Assembly: GCA_014281115.1 (NCBI GenBank)
Contig: JACONQ010000010.1
Coordinates: forward strand, 1,364,001 to 1,428,000
Origin: Laburnicola sp. R22_1
Lineage: Eukaryota; Ascomycota; Dothideomycetes; Pleosporales; Didymosphaeriaceae
Direction of reading: 5' to 3'
Length of the DNA: 64,000 nt
The position numbers were made by a program, and so were the translations under genes. The notes beneath the pieces were generated by a model that worked only from the letters and a program-made list of their open reading frames with translations, had not been told where the DNA came from and did no database searches. Below are positions 53,529-64,000 of the stretch, in pieces. Every line of letters begins with the position of its first letter. Within the stretch, counting starts at the first letter, position 1.

Positions 53529-56500
53529 CAGGGTTGTCAACAACCAAACATGCCTCAATATTTTGTTTGAATTTTGTTTGAATTGACAACGTCAACCAAA
53601 CAAAAAGCTGCTGCTGCAATTTTGATAGGTCAAACAAACAAAAGAGGCAATTGCAGTTAAAAAATTTGAAGTTTGTTTGAATTGCTTAGTATACTGTAAT
53701 AATAAGGTACCCTAGAGTTAGTGATATATTCTTAGTGTTGATGTAACAATAACTTTCCTAACGCTGCAATTATATAGGTATTCCTATAGTAAACAGAGCA
53801 AAAACGGAGCTTCTTAAGTGGATTGTACCTGCGTAAAAAAGCCCGCATAACGGATATGTGCTTCTACTGGCCGCCAGCAACTGATATACATGAATTGCTA
53901 TTCGGCTTTAGCACCTCCTATCCTCTGTTCCTCCTCTTTCTTTACATAGGTAATAAGCTGTTAAAACAATAAATATATATATAATAATCTAAATAAGCTA
54001 ATATTATAGTGTTGAGGTATTGTAGCAAAGTGAGTTTGCGCTGTTGCAGCGAAGCCTAAGTTATGTTTATATATTCTGAACCTAGTTACTACTCTTAAAA
54101 AATCGTTTGCTATAACCACGCAATAAATCTTGTCTTCTATAAGTTAAACTATTAAATCAATGTTGCTAAATTAATTCCTGTCGCCTGTTTTACTATATCT
54201 CTATTGTTGCGGGCTGCAGAGCGTCGCGCAGTACGCCTTGGCATGAAGTGGTAATGTTGGCTAGCCGACCGCGTACTTTCCGCGTACCTTGCGCGTCAAC
54301 GCTTACACACCCACTATACTTTGGCTTACTTGCCTACGCCTACAGCTTACTTTTTCGCGCCTTTGCTTACCTTCACGCTTACCATGCCCCTAAAACGAAG
54401 CCGCGAGCCTGCTGAGGCATCCGAACCTATGCCTAAACGTTCCCAACGTGCGCCGAAACCCAGCCAGCGCCTTATGGATAGCCAGCGGTCGCTTACTCCT
54501 CTGCTAATCTAGCTGTCTATTGAGGTAGTTGACGAGCCAGAGCCGCCTATTAAGGTGCTTAAAAGTACTCTAGAGCCGCGCTTAATAAAGCCACTAACTG
54601 AGCTAGAGGAGCGCGCCTAGAGGCCATCACCACGGCCTATACTACAAGCCTTACAGGCCGATGAGCCAGCTTGGGAGTTGCTGTTAGTGGCTAATAAGCC
54701 GCCTATAGCTACTAAGCCGCCGCGCGCGTTTAGTAATGCTGCCACAGAGGCTTTAGTAGAGGAGGACGCTGCGCCTAGTGTTGACTTCACTAACTACGAA
54801 GGCCTTAACTTGAAGCGCCTACTGGGCTTTAATGTGCCTCTATCCACACCTATAGGCAACATTAGCTAGGTCTTTAGGCACAGCTATCGCCTTCGAAAGC
54901 TTGGTACTAACCCTAAGAAGATCTACTTCTAATGCAAGCACTGTCATATTAACAGAAAGAAGGGCGGCCTACACTAGACCACTCTGTTAACTATAGCCGC
55001 CAACAACCATTTGAAGCAAGACCTTCCTGGCCATTGGCTCACCAAATAAGGCACTATCGTACACAAGAGGCCGCTCGAACCTGGCCAGAAGTCGCTGCGA
55101 TGGGCGGAAGAAAACGGGGTCACATTAAGCCAAGATGCAACGCAGGAGCTGGGTAACTTCGACGTACAAGGCTTCAGGCAAGCTGCAGTGTTATGGCTCG
55201 TCAACAACAACAGGCCATTACGCGAGTTTGAGACTGAGTCCTTCCGCGCGATGATCAGGTTCGCCAACCTAGAGGCAGAGGCGGCGCTATGGAGGTCTCA
55301 TAACAGCGTTTCGAGGTTTGTGATGAGGCTTTACAGCTGGCTACAACCTTAAGTCAAGCGCGCCTTGTCTGAGGCCTCTAGCAAAATACACATAAGCTTT
55401 GACGGCTGGACTACTAAGGGGGAAGCGCGGCTTCTTTGCAATTTGTGCGCACTACGCTGACTCTCAAGGCAATATAGTTGACCTTCCCATCGCCTTGCCG
55501 CAGCTGGTTGGTGCGCACACAGGCTCAGCGATCGCGGAAGCTGTCGTACGAATCCTACGCTACTTTGAGATTTCTAGCAGCAATTTGGGCTATTTCGTGC
55601 TTGACAACGCCTACAACAACAATACTGCAGTTAATAAACTCGGCACAATGTACGGCTTTATCGCCAACAATCGACGCCTCCGCTGCGCTTGCCACATACT
55701 CAACCTTGTTGGGCAAACTATTATGTTTAGCACTGACTCCAACGCCTTTAATAACAAGCCTGAACACTACAACAAAGAGGAGTTTTATATAAAGCAATGG
55801 CAGAAAGATAGTCCGCTTGGCGTGTTTCTTAATATTGTTAACTACATTAACACGCCAAAACAATAGGGTATATTTGAGGATTGTCAGAACAGCGAAGCAG
55901 TTGAGATGCCTGCTGGCGCTACAGCAAGACGCTGTAAGCCTTTCAAGCCTGGAGTTACGCGTTAGAACAGCTATTATGACTGCTTTAAGCGCAGTGTTGA
56001 GCTACAACACGCTATCAACAGCTACTCCTTCTACCACATACAAGAGACTGAGCACGCTAACAAGCTTGCCAAAAGCAATAACACTAAGCTGCCTATTGTG
56101 CTGCAGTGGATGCGATCAGGCGGGCTTACAGCTGCAGACTGGGCGGTGATTACCAAGTATATTGAGGTGCTTGAGCCACTGAAGTCCGCAACTAATCGCT
56201 TGCAAGGTCGCGGCAAAGCTGGCACTCACGGCGCGTTATACGAGGTTATCCCTGTATTTGAGTCTCTTATTGCTGACCTAGATGCCCGCCTTAGACTGTT
56301 TGAAAGCGTCAATTACCTGCCAGACAAGGCGCCAGAAGATCACGTCGCTATCAACGTACGTGCTGCGCTCAAGAAGGCGAGCAAGTACCTTAATAAACTC
56401 CTCAAAATCCCCGTCTACTACACTGCCACGGCACTCCACCCACGCTTCAAGAACTACTTTAAACGCTTCTGGCGTGAGAAGCCCGCACAGTTACAAGCTA

Positions 56501-57197
56501 CGCACGCGAGCTTCGAGCAGCTTTGGGCTCGTTACAAGCCCGCCCTAGCGACAGCAACAACAATAACAACTGCGCCTAAACACGCGATGAGCAGCTTTGA
56601 CGACGCGATCGATTCGGTACTTGACAACAGCGACAAGATAATAGGGGTGGCGGATGAGTACGAGAGCTGGCTTAGAGAGCCAACATGGACATCAGAACAG
56701 TACAAAACTGGCTGTACAGCTGTCCAATACTGGTACCAGCTCAAGCCGAGGTATCCCAATTTGTCACAATTGGCGCTGGACGTGTTAACTATCCCTGCCT
56801 CCAGCGCTGACTGTGAGCGAGTCTTCTCGGGTACTGGCGACGTACTTGAGCCACAGAGACGCAAAATGGGCAGCCAACTATTGGCTGCTTTAATTTGTAC
56901 TCAACGATGGATTCGAGCAGGTTTTAAACCTCCAAGCGCAAAGGTGGTGGCAACGTACGATGACAATAAGCTCAACGAACAGTTTAGCATACATGAGTGG
57001 GAGGAGCCGCCGCCTATAACACCACCAGAGTCTCTTTCACAGTCCTCTTAAAGTACTCAAAATCAAACAAACAATCAAATAAAAAGCGCCTCTATAGCTC
57101 CATCAAATCAAACAAACAAACTACAACACCAAGAAAGTCGTCAAACAAACAAATTCAGAGCCACAAATTTTGTTTGTTTTGTTTATTGACAAGTCTG
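53529..57197 (+). mobile_element. hAT element (3669 bp) with perfect 8-bp target duplication
   Basis: The left end is CAGGGTTGTCAACAACCAAA and the right end in reverse complement is CAGACTTGTCAATAAACAAA. The short imperfect inverted repeats starting CAG, the 8-bp duplication GCTTTATG on both sides and the encoded hAT transposase agree. Both sub-terminal regions are rich in TTTGTTTG/CAAACAAA words, possible transposase binding sites. The region 53700-54350 is AT-rich and non-coding. The transposase is broken. Confidence 0.95.
54384..57051 (+). pseudogene. hAT transposase, inactivated
   Basis: It starts MPLKRSREPAEASEPMPKRS. TAG and TAA codons interrupt the first part; a Cys/His segment near 54920-54970 (CKHCHINRKKGGLH) looks like a BED zinc finger remnant. 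The catalytic region begins HISFDGWTTKG, then a frameshift at a run of five G at ~55418 (two bases fewer than the expected GGK codons). It continues KRGFFAICAHYADSQGNIVD and FVLDNAYNNNTAVNKLG (next Asp). A stop at 55864 is followed by the long last frame with the hAT dimerisation domain: YPNLSQLALDVLTIPASSAD, CERVFSGTGDVLEPQRRKMG, and the end at 57051. Non-functional, but its domain order is still readable. Confidence 0.88.
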
Positions 57198-57485
57198 GCT
57201 TTATGCCACCTCTCTCTGCGAGCACAAGGCTACAGCGTCTGGGCAAATGTTGAAGCGTCCGGCACGACGAGTACGCTCATCAGGGAAGCGAGCAATACCC
57301 GCATGCAGGTTGCAGGCGTGGACCTGGTGGGAATTGGTAGCATTGTGGCGGACCTTCTCCGGGACTGGCGCAACCCCTCTCTTGGAGCAGCCAAGGTGTA
57401 CCCATGGATCAACAAGTACGCTGCGGACGCGCCGTTTTCTTCGCGTCTCTACAACGCGTTCCAAAATATTATTACTAGGAAGTAA
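57198..57485 (+). pseudogene. Isochorismatase/YcaC-like hydrolase, C-terminal remnant
   Basis: It starts at the right target duplication of the hAT element and reads ALCHLSLRAQGYSVWANVEA, SGTTSTLIREASNTRMQVAG, VDLVGIGSIVADLLRDWRNP to a stop at 57485. The SGT..., RM..AGV and L.RDWRNP pattern is that of YcaC-like cysteine hydrolases of the isochorismatase superfamily. The catalytic Asp and Lys of the N-terminal half are absent. The sequence left of the hAT element (53256-53528) can be joined in frame (DTSTS to ALCHLS) but shows no family motifs. So the gene was probably already decayed or lost its 5' part. Weak by length but the motif is clear. Confidence 0.65.
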
Positions 57486-58094
57486 CTTCTTGCTTCGGCC
57501 GAAAGTATACTACCATAGGTACTTTGATTGTTCTACTCTTATATTCTTCTTTTCTAGGGCCCTACCACGCGATACTTGCTCGCGGTACGAAACTCTTCAA
57601 GCACAATACCGAGAACAGGAGCTGGAATGGACTTTCAGAGGCTAGGAAAACAAAGAGTCGTCCCTTGTATACTAATAAGGGTTGCAATATACTGCGGCTA
57701 GGACGCACAACAGCATCTGAGCCTTCTAAGCGGGTGCACAGTTCGGGAATCTACCTACAACTAACTTTCATGCTTTCCTCTTCAATAGCTAATTAATTTT
57801 ATTCAGCTACCTTTGTCCAGTACGTGGGCAAAGGTGTGGTTTACTTCACAGATGTCCGCTTTGTTCACAAAATGCACGTTGCAACGCTGAGTACACGGTC
57901 CTTCACTTCTTGCATTGTTTTCTCAAAGGTCACTCTTCCTTCCTCGTGCGTTACAGTCCGGATCATCGTACAGTATCTTTGCGCCACATAGTGTATATAA
58001 ATTTTGACATTGTCTTTTCTACACTCTTTGTCTGGGCTTCTTTGTTCCATAAATAGCAAGTCCCTCCGATTTTATTGAAAAGACCGCCATCACC
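57486..58094. other. Intergenic region
   Basis: About 600 bases, without supportable genes. A minus-strand frame at 57865-58059 has no domain. It includes the promoter of the Ser/Thr-rich membrane protein gene. Confidence 0.4.
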
Positions 58095-58748
58095 ATGGAC
58101 CACATCCCCACACTCACCAGCGAGCCTCATTTACCAAGCAAAACTCAAAGAAGATCTGAAATGGCGACAACGATTAGCGAAGCCGCGACCTCAACGTCTG
58201 TGGAGTCCCCTGCCTCCTCTCGCACTACTCGCGCTACGATCGAGCCTTCAAGCTCCGCCACTCCATCCGAAACTTCAACACCAGCTTCGACATCTAGTAC
58301 TCCGCATAGAACGTCCACACCGGAGTCATCCTCTCCGGCCCCGACAAGCTCGGAGTCCCGCCCTCCACCACCGTCCTCGACACTTCCTCCCCCCACCACA
58401 ACATCGCTCACCCCGTCACCAAGCTCGCCCTTCACCACATCCACAATTCCAACATCAACCACCCCGTTTGCAACCGATACGCCTACACTCCCGCCCGTCT
58501 CAACTAGCGGCCTCCCAGCCAAAGCCATCCTCGGCCTCTCCATCGGCCTACCCCTCGCCTTCTTACTAGTCGTCGTAATGGGCATCGTACACTGCGTCCT
58601 TAAGCGGCACAAGAATGGAATTGAACAGCAGAAGCGGGGACGTGACCTTGAGAACCGAGCTGCTGTTGCTGCCGCGGAAGCTCATATGGCGCAACCGACA
58701 CTGCCGAATATTAAGGGGGGCAGCTATGCAGGGTGTGCATCCGACTAG
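58095..58748 (+). CDS. Ser/Thr/Pro-rich single-pass membrane protein (217 aa)
   Basis: One exon starting MDHIPTLTSEPHLPSKTQRR. Residues ~24-140 are almost only Ser, Thr, Pro and Ala, a heavily O-glycosylated type of stalk. Residues ~142-168 (AKAILGLSIGLPLAFLLVVV then MGIVHCVL) form one membrane segment, followed by basic KRHKN and a ~45-residue cytosolic tail. The layout resembles fungal cell-surface sensors of the Mid2/Wsc type, but no WSC Cys-rich domain and no clear N-terminal signal peptide are present. A wall-stress or surface role is inferred from architecture only. Confidence 0.7.
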   Translation: MDHIPTLTSEPHLPSKTQRRSEMATTISEAATSTSVESPASSRTTRATIEPSSSATPSETSTPASTSSTPHRTSTPESSSPAPTSSESRPPPPSSTLPPPTTTSLTPSPSSPFTTSTIPTSTTPFATDTPTLPPVSTSGLPAKAILGLSIGLPLAFLLVVVMGIVHCVLKRHKNGIEQQKRGRDLENRAAVAAAEAHMAQPTLPNIKGGSYAGCASD

Positions 58749-59196
58749 GTTGGGGGAGACGGCGCCTCAGGTTTCGCAGCTGCATGACTTTTATGCGGGG
58801 CGCAATGTGTATCGTGTGTAGGGGAGATGGGATCGCCTTGGAACTCGGTTGACTACCAAGGGCTATTAGAGGTAAGAATGCATGATTGTTCGCAAATTAC
58901 CTTGCACACAGCTGTACGGAGTGTGGGTGAGTACTTGAATCATTCTTGTCCTCGTCTCTATCGTCACTTGCAAATTAAAGATACTCACTCTTACCATTTA
59001 ATAATACTTCAAAAATTTCACGCGCAGACGTCAACATGTTTAAAGTTTCTTGCCTTACCCTAGCACATTATATTCAATCAACCATCTTCGCAAACGCTTA
59101 CACTTGAAGAATCCTAGTACGTACATTCCATGCAGCAATAGATTTGACCCCACGCAAACCTCAAGCATCAATCAATTTTCTAAATACTATCCCCAT
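58749..59196. other. Intergenic region between convergent genes
   Basis: 3' sides of the membrane-protein gene and the GH92 gene. No feature is visible. Confidence 0.4.
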
Positions 59197-61940
59197 CTAT
59201 GCCCCCAAACCCGCAACCTCCAGGCTTCCCATCCCCGCCCTCTCCCTCAACATCCTCTCCATCCTACCCTCCAGCCTCCCCACCCTCGTCCCATTCGTCG
59301 TCAGATTTCCCTCAAAGCCTACATACTCACTCAAGCTCGGCGGCAAATCCTCAACCCTCGTACCCCAGCTACTCTCGTTCCTCCCCAGCGTCAGCACCAA
59401 CTCTTTCCCTTCTGTGAAAAAGCTATGATCGATCCAATTCTTAGTATAGGGCTCGCCGTCTAGGGTAGCTGACTGGATGTATATAGCTTCATACGAAGGG
59501 TCAAAGTTGACGTTGCGGATAGTGGCGGTTTTGCCGGAGAGTGGGGACTTGATGGAAATGGAAGAGAAGAAGGGCGGTGTGATGAGGTAGACGTTTTGGC
59601 CTGGATTGGGGAAGAGGCCCATCCTGAGTGATGTTAGTATGCGCGGTGGCCGGTAGGGGCAGCAAAGAACATACATTGACATGGCGACGAAGGAACCCAT
59701 TGCGCCAGAGTCGTCGTTACCGGGAAGGCCGTTGTTCTGGGGCGAGAAGTATCGGGGAATGTAGAAATGTGAGCGCTTGGCGCTGAGAGCGGGACGGCCT
59801 GCGTAGTGGTACTGGAACACGGTGAGGAATGAGGGCTGCGATCTCGTTAGTTGATCTTCCCAGAAAATGTGAAGAGGGATTTCCCACCTCGTTGCCAATG
59901 TAGGTGATGTTCTGGTCGTGCAGGAAATCTAAGCGTTTCACGAACCCCTCGGGGCCGCCATAGAGTTGGATTAATGCCGCCTGATCACCAGGTACGTAAC
60001 TGTGATTCATTAGCGATCCATTTAAGATTCGAAGTCCTTTTTTGACTCACAATCCGTACTCCCACAAACTCGACTCAAAAGTCTCCTGGCCGGTATTCTG
60101 CAGCGAGCAAGCGACTCCCGAGTAGTTGTCGATCGTAGAACACCACAGCGGATCCTGGGTATTCCAAGTGCCATTCAAATATCTACCCTGGAAGAACCCG
60201 ACAAACCCCGTATCTCTGCCGTCACGGAAGAAGCTTGTTTGGTTTTTGTTGAAGAGATTTTCCCAGTTGCTGCTGCGTTCTGTGTATTTCTCCACATGGT
60301 CGCTCTTGTCAAGTCCGTTGGCCATCTGAGCAATGCAAAAGTCATTGTAGGCATATTCCAAAGTACGAGAAACTGAACGGGTCATGGTGCCAAAGCCTTT
60401 GTAGTCGAAGTCTTGAGTAGGGATGTAACCGAGAGCCTTCCAGCTGTCGATACCACCACGGCCCTCGTTCGCCCAGGAGAAAGGTTCTTCTTCCGCGTCT
60501 TTTACAACGGCTTCGTAACCAGTTTGCCAGTCAATGCCGTCAGTGAGACCTTTGATGTAAGCATCCGTGAGTACAACATCGGCATTCGAGCCACCTTGTG
60601 TATATCCTTTACACAAGCTCATACGACAATCAGGAAGCCAACCTTCGTGTTCATACGTATCAATAAGCGATCGAATCATCTGCGTCAAAGCTTTCGGGTC
60701 GTTGATAGTCAAGAAAGGTAACTGGGACCGAAAGCTATCCCAGAGACAGTAAAAAGAATCAAAGTACGGTTGCTCGCTCTGCCACTTTGGGTTTTCGCCT
60801 GTGTAGTTTTGGGGATTGACCATAGTGCGGTAGATTCCAGAGTAAAAGTTCGTAATCAAAGACGGATCTACGCCATCTGTCGACACTGTGATGGGCGACA
60901 ACTTTTCTCTCCAAGCGGCTTCAGCAGCGGTCTGTGTAGCAGCGAAATCAAAATCAGGAATCTCGGCCTCTGCACTGCTGCATGCTTGCTCGCTGCTGAT
61001 ATAGCTGATTGCGATCCGAGCAAGGACGCCGTCAGCGGGATTCTCGGTGAATCGAACGAAGCCGCCCCCAGGAAGAGGGTAGCCGTTGATAGAGCGATTG
61101 ATCTTCAAGCCCTTGACGCTTGCGTTAGCACGCGAGTTGACGAAAATGCCACTCTCTCGAATTTCAGCGCCCTTGAAATCGGCACAGAAGTAGGCAACGT
61201 AGTTTCCAGAGCCAAAACTGGGAAGAAAGCGCGCATTTCCAGTCATGCGAGCATTCGTCTCATCGATTTGGATACTCGCGTTATCCTGACGCGAATCGCT
61301 CAGGTCGGTAAGATCCAAAAGTAGAAGGGGACTGTTGTCACCACTAGAAGGGAACTTGAAGCGAAATAGAGACGTGTGATGTGCTGTGGTCATCTCGGCA
61401 GCTACATCGTTGTGTAACTCAATGCTAAAGTAACCGGGGGTGGCCTTGACGGATTCTGACTTGTAGTGGATTTTTCGTTCCTTCTTGGGATAGGTGCAGC
61501 CATTCAAGTCTCCGTCGGTACAAGAGGCGTAAGGGAAAAATGCAAAGTTGCCGAGTGAGGGACTACCGCCTGCCTGCATTTAGCCAAATCTCGGTAAGAA
61601 CAACCAGAGGTACTATCAAAACGTACCTGTGCCACTATCATGCATCGTACTGAACCCTGTCACGTTGCCACCCTCGGTCGTAAAGCCACCCTGGTTGCTC
61701 CCTGAATCGACATCGGCGACAGCTTTTGCCATCCCGTACGGCAAAGTCGCACCGGGGAACACATTGCCTGTAGAGTCAGCTTCCTCAATTACATTCTGTT
61801 CCAGTAAAGCTTTACGAACCTCCGTTGGCACTGCCGATAAGCTGATCCACATATTTCAGGTTATCAGTAGAGTTCTGCGCAATAGCAACTTGCAAAAGGA
61901 GCGGTAAAGGTGCAAGCAGTAACATCTTGAGCGAAGCCAT
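59197..61940 (-). CDS. Secreted GH92 alpha-mannosidase (826 aa)
   Basis: Six exons: 61940-61820, 61767-61627, 61569-60051, 59999-59888, 59835-59675 and 59623-59197; introns are 52, 57, 51, 52 and 51 nt, all GT-AG, sum 827 codons. Residues 1-21 (MASLKMLLLAPLPLLLQVAI-A) are a signal peptide. GH92 motifs: VDQLIGSANGGNVFPGATLP at the start; YCLWDSFRSQLPFL; EHEGWLPDCR; GGSNADVVLTDAYIKG; GGIDSWKALGYIP; ESSLWEYGFYVPGDQAALI, which holds the presumed acid Glu; and NDDSGAMGSFVAMSMMGLFP with the paired Asp. The family removes alpha-1,2 (and other) mannose from glycans, calcium-dependent; the fungal members are often extracellular. Several NxT/NxS sites suggest glycosylation. The exon 3/4 join restores the WEYGFYVP motif, good support for the model. 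Confidence 0.95.
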
Positions 61941-62274
61941 TGTCTGAAGCAGTGTTGGAAAAAAGGAGAGACAGAACCCGAAGTTGCAAATCCCAATTAC
62001 ATCGACATCGGTCCGATATTTGAATGACATCCGGTTGCTGCCGGGTACAAGCACGGCAGCTCCCATATGCACCTCTATATACCCGCTGAGACCATGAGGA
62101 AGGTACACCGTCGCATGGTAGCATCGCTTCAAGTAGGATCTCTCGCAGTATTGGGGTGGATAACTGGAATCCAATCAGAACTCGCTAACTAGGTCCGGCG
62201 TGGCATTTGGATGGACGATATGCCGCTCATAGCACGTGCAGTTCGTCTGTAATAGCACGTTCGCTTAGCTCTCC
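61941..62274. promoter_or_regulatory. Upstream region of the GH92 gene
   Basis: The 5' side of the minus-strand mannosidase gene. An open frame runs back from its ATG to 62174 without protein-like sense. No defined site can be named. Confidence 0.35.
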
Positions 62275-62960
62275 TCACCCCCCTAAAACTTAACTAAAAT
62301 TAACTTTAATGGCTAATTTAATAGTTTCTTACTTAGCTAACCCTACTAATATAAAATACTTACTATATATTTTAGTAGTTATTAAAAATAGCTTTTTTAC
62401 TATATACTATATACATATATTATAACTTATAGTAAAACTAATATTAACCCTATTATATAGCTTTTACCTTACTATAGCTATACTATTAATACTAACTATA
62501 ACTTTAGCCTTACTTATAATATTAATTTTTATTTTTAGTACTACTTTACTAAAGCTATTTTTAACTTTTACTATTATTAAATAAACTACTATTATATTTA
62601 CTTTAACTACTTTATTATATAAATAAATACTATACTAATATTAATTAAAAATTAAATTAAATATAAGGATACTTATACAGCAGGAGGGATATCTGCTATT
62701 ATTGTAATATTTTTATTAGAAACCCCTTAGTCGCAAAAAAAAACCATAAGGATACTTATAAAAAAGCTAAAAAATAATTAGCTATTTAGCGCTGTAGGCC
62801 CCTTTATAAATAGCTAAATAAATAATATAGTGGTTTTTTTTTTGCGACTAAGGGGTTTCTAATAAAAATATTACAATAATAGTAGTTATCCCTCCTGCTG
62901 TTATTAACGCAGAAAAGCGTTTTAAGGTAGTGTTAATAAACAGGGGTTAGCGCGCCTACT
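62275..62960. repeat. AT-rich, RIP-like island
   Basis: Almost pure A/T with very frequent TA steps and few G or C (for example 62330-62640), no open frame. It contains the hairpin repeat at 62678-62900. Composition changes sharply on both sides, as in RIP-mutated transposon remnants. Confidence 0.75.
62678..62900. repeat. Long inverted repeat (hairpin) of a MITE-like family
   Basis: Arm 1 starts CAGCAGGAGGGATATCTGCT at 62678 and runs to GTCGCAAAAAAAAACC near 62746. Arm 2 (62831-62900) is its inverse, with only a few differences. The loop of ~85 bases is AT-rich. A third copy of the arm is at 31858-31927. Confidence 0.85.
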
Positions 62961-64000
62961 CTAACTAAAAAAAATCTACATGCAAAACATAGTAAGGCCA
63001 CATCGCCGTACCGGTTCGGAGCGAGGGGAATAAGAAGGTGCTTGTTGCAACCATCGTCTCCCTCCTCCACTGTCATCCCCAAAGATATTGCCAGAAGCAA
63101 CAGCCGTCATGACGGCAGGTTCGTGCTACTTGTGAGATACATGCTTGGTGGGAACTTACACAAATAAATAATATAATATAGTTTATTAAGCTTAACTATA
63201 GTATATTAGCAAGGTAACTGCTATACCTATATATAACTATTACTAGGAGAGCAGAGCTCAGCCGCGACGAGCGGCACCGTTGAATAACTATACCAGGTGC
63301 CGGATAACACCGATCCCCCCTGAGCAACCACTGGCGGCAAAGGACGAACGGCGCAGACGTGCAACGTCAGCTGGTTACAATACGTAACGTAGAGACGTAA
63401 ATGAAACTCTCTCTCTCTCTCTCACGTTAACTATACCATCCAGTTCAAGGATCGTCACTGCATGATGTTCCTGCAGAGTTCGGTGGGCTACGTCCCCCGA
63501 TAGCATAGATATCTCAGGTCATCCGGTGCAAAGATCGAGGCGCGTGGACGTTTTGTACGATACGCAGGCGCACCTACTCTCTCTCAAAGGTCATCCATTC
63601 AGTTGTCTCACCTCGAGATGGTAGGTAAGACGGTCATTCTGGCTGTGATGATGGGTTGAAGCAAGCTTTGATGAGCCCTCCAAGCGGAAGGTGCGGAGAA
63701 AGCTGCACAAGCCAGGGGCGCCACATTCCGAGATAGGTATAGCGTGTCTGGGATAGAGAAGATCCAACCAGGAACGCCTCTCATTCCGACCCGCATCTTG
63801 CATGTTCGGTCAGCATGCAGTTTAATGACGGAGAGAGAACCACGATTCCCAAGGCTGTGGAGACCTACGTATCGACAGTTGTGTGTCGCAGTATGACTGC
63901 TCATGCTCACCATCAAGCTCGCACCTTGGTCCAATTTTCGTGTATCAAACACGGGCGACTGTACGTGTATATTCGTAGGAGAAGCTATCGAGGTGTACAC
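62961..64000. other. Terminal region without a firm gene
   Basis: A minus-strand frame (63608-64000, open at the window edge) lacks domains and may be chance or the end of a gene beginning outside. AT-rich patches occur at 63160-63240. A CT microsatellite lies at 63409-63423. Confidence 0.35.
63409..63423. repeat. CT dinucleotide microsatellite
   Basis: An uninterrupted run of CT units, about seven copies. Confidence 0.9.

Overview
The window is nuclear DNA of a filamentous ascomycete (Pezizomycotina). Introns are short (44-64 nt) with GTRNGT donors and CTAAC/CTGAC-like branch points. The genes are typical fungal ones: a Zn2Cys6 regulator, the FACT subunit Pob3, SMC1, a Gpc1-type acyltransferase, 6-phosphogluconolactonase, a fungal Ap4A phosphorylase and a GH92 mannosidase. 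Repeats carry the marks of repeat-induced point mutation (RIP): CpA to TpA changes, CAA/CAG codons turned into stops, and AT-rich islands. Dothideomycetes is a guess from overall feel only.

Layout. 1-5.5 kb: the 3' end of CWC22, a six-exon Myb/SANT-like gene on the minus strand, and a small gene with a Cys-rich tail. 5.5-10.8 kb: repeat-rich, with a decayed Tc1/mariner element (TA target site and 27-bp inverted repeats), a MITE-like hairpin and a RIP-mutated dispersed repeat. 10.9-15.8 kb: POB3, whose start codon is split by an intron, and a Zn2Cys6 transcription factor. 18.5-20.9 kb: a minus-strand gene whose only intron has been invaded, three bases into the splice donor, by an intact Tc1-type DD34E transposon. 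21.6-31.4 kb: a conserved block with SMC1 and GPC1 divergent from a shared promoter, 6PGL, and an unrecognised coiled-coil gene. 31.6-33.4 kb: a broken gene preceded by a MITE and flanked by diverged direct repeats. 35-42 kb: a coiled-coil gene, a hypothetical gene, the Ap4A phosphorylase and a Myb-domain regulator. 44-57.2 kb: a transposon cluster with two related pogo/Fot1-like elements of about 2.09 kb, one carrying a third element inserted in its own terminal repeat, and a 3.7-kb hAT element with a perfect 8-bp target duplication next to a remnant isochorismatase-like gene. 58-62 kb: a Ser/Thr-rich single-pass membrane protein and a six-exon secreted GH92 alpha-mannosidase. 62.2-64 kb: a RIP-like AT island with a long hairpin repeat, then sequence without a clear gene.

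The host genes are mostly independent housekeeping genes and do not form a pathway. What stands out is the contrast between one young, intact Tc1 element and several RIP-killed elements, and how insertions sit relative to splice sites and to each other. Exon structures were assembled by hand from splice consensus, phase and protein continuity; each gives an unbroken frame, but none is backed by transcript data. No CRISPR array, rRNA or convincing tRNA was seen.
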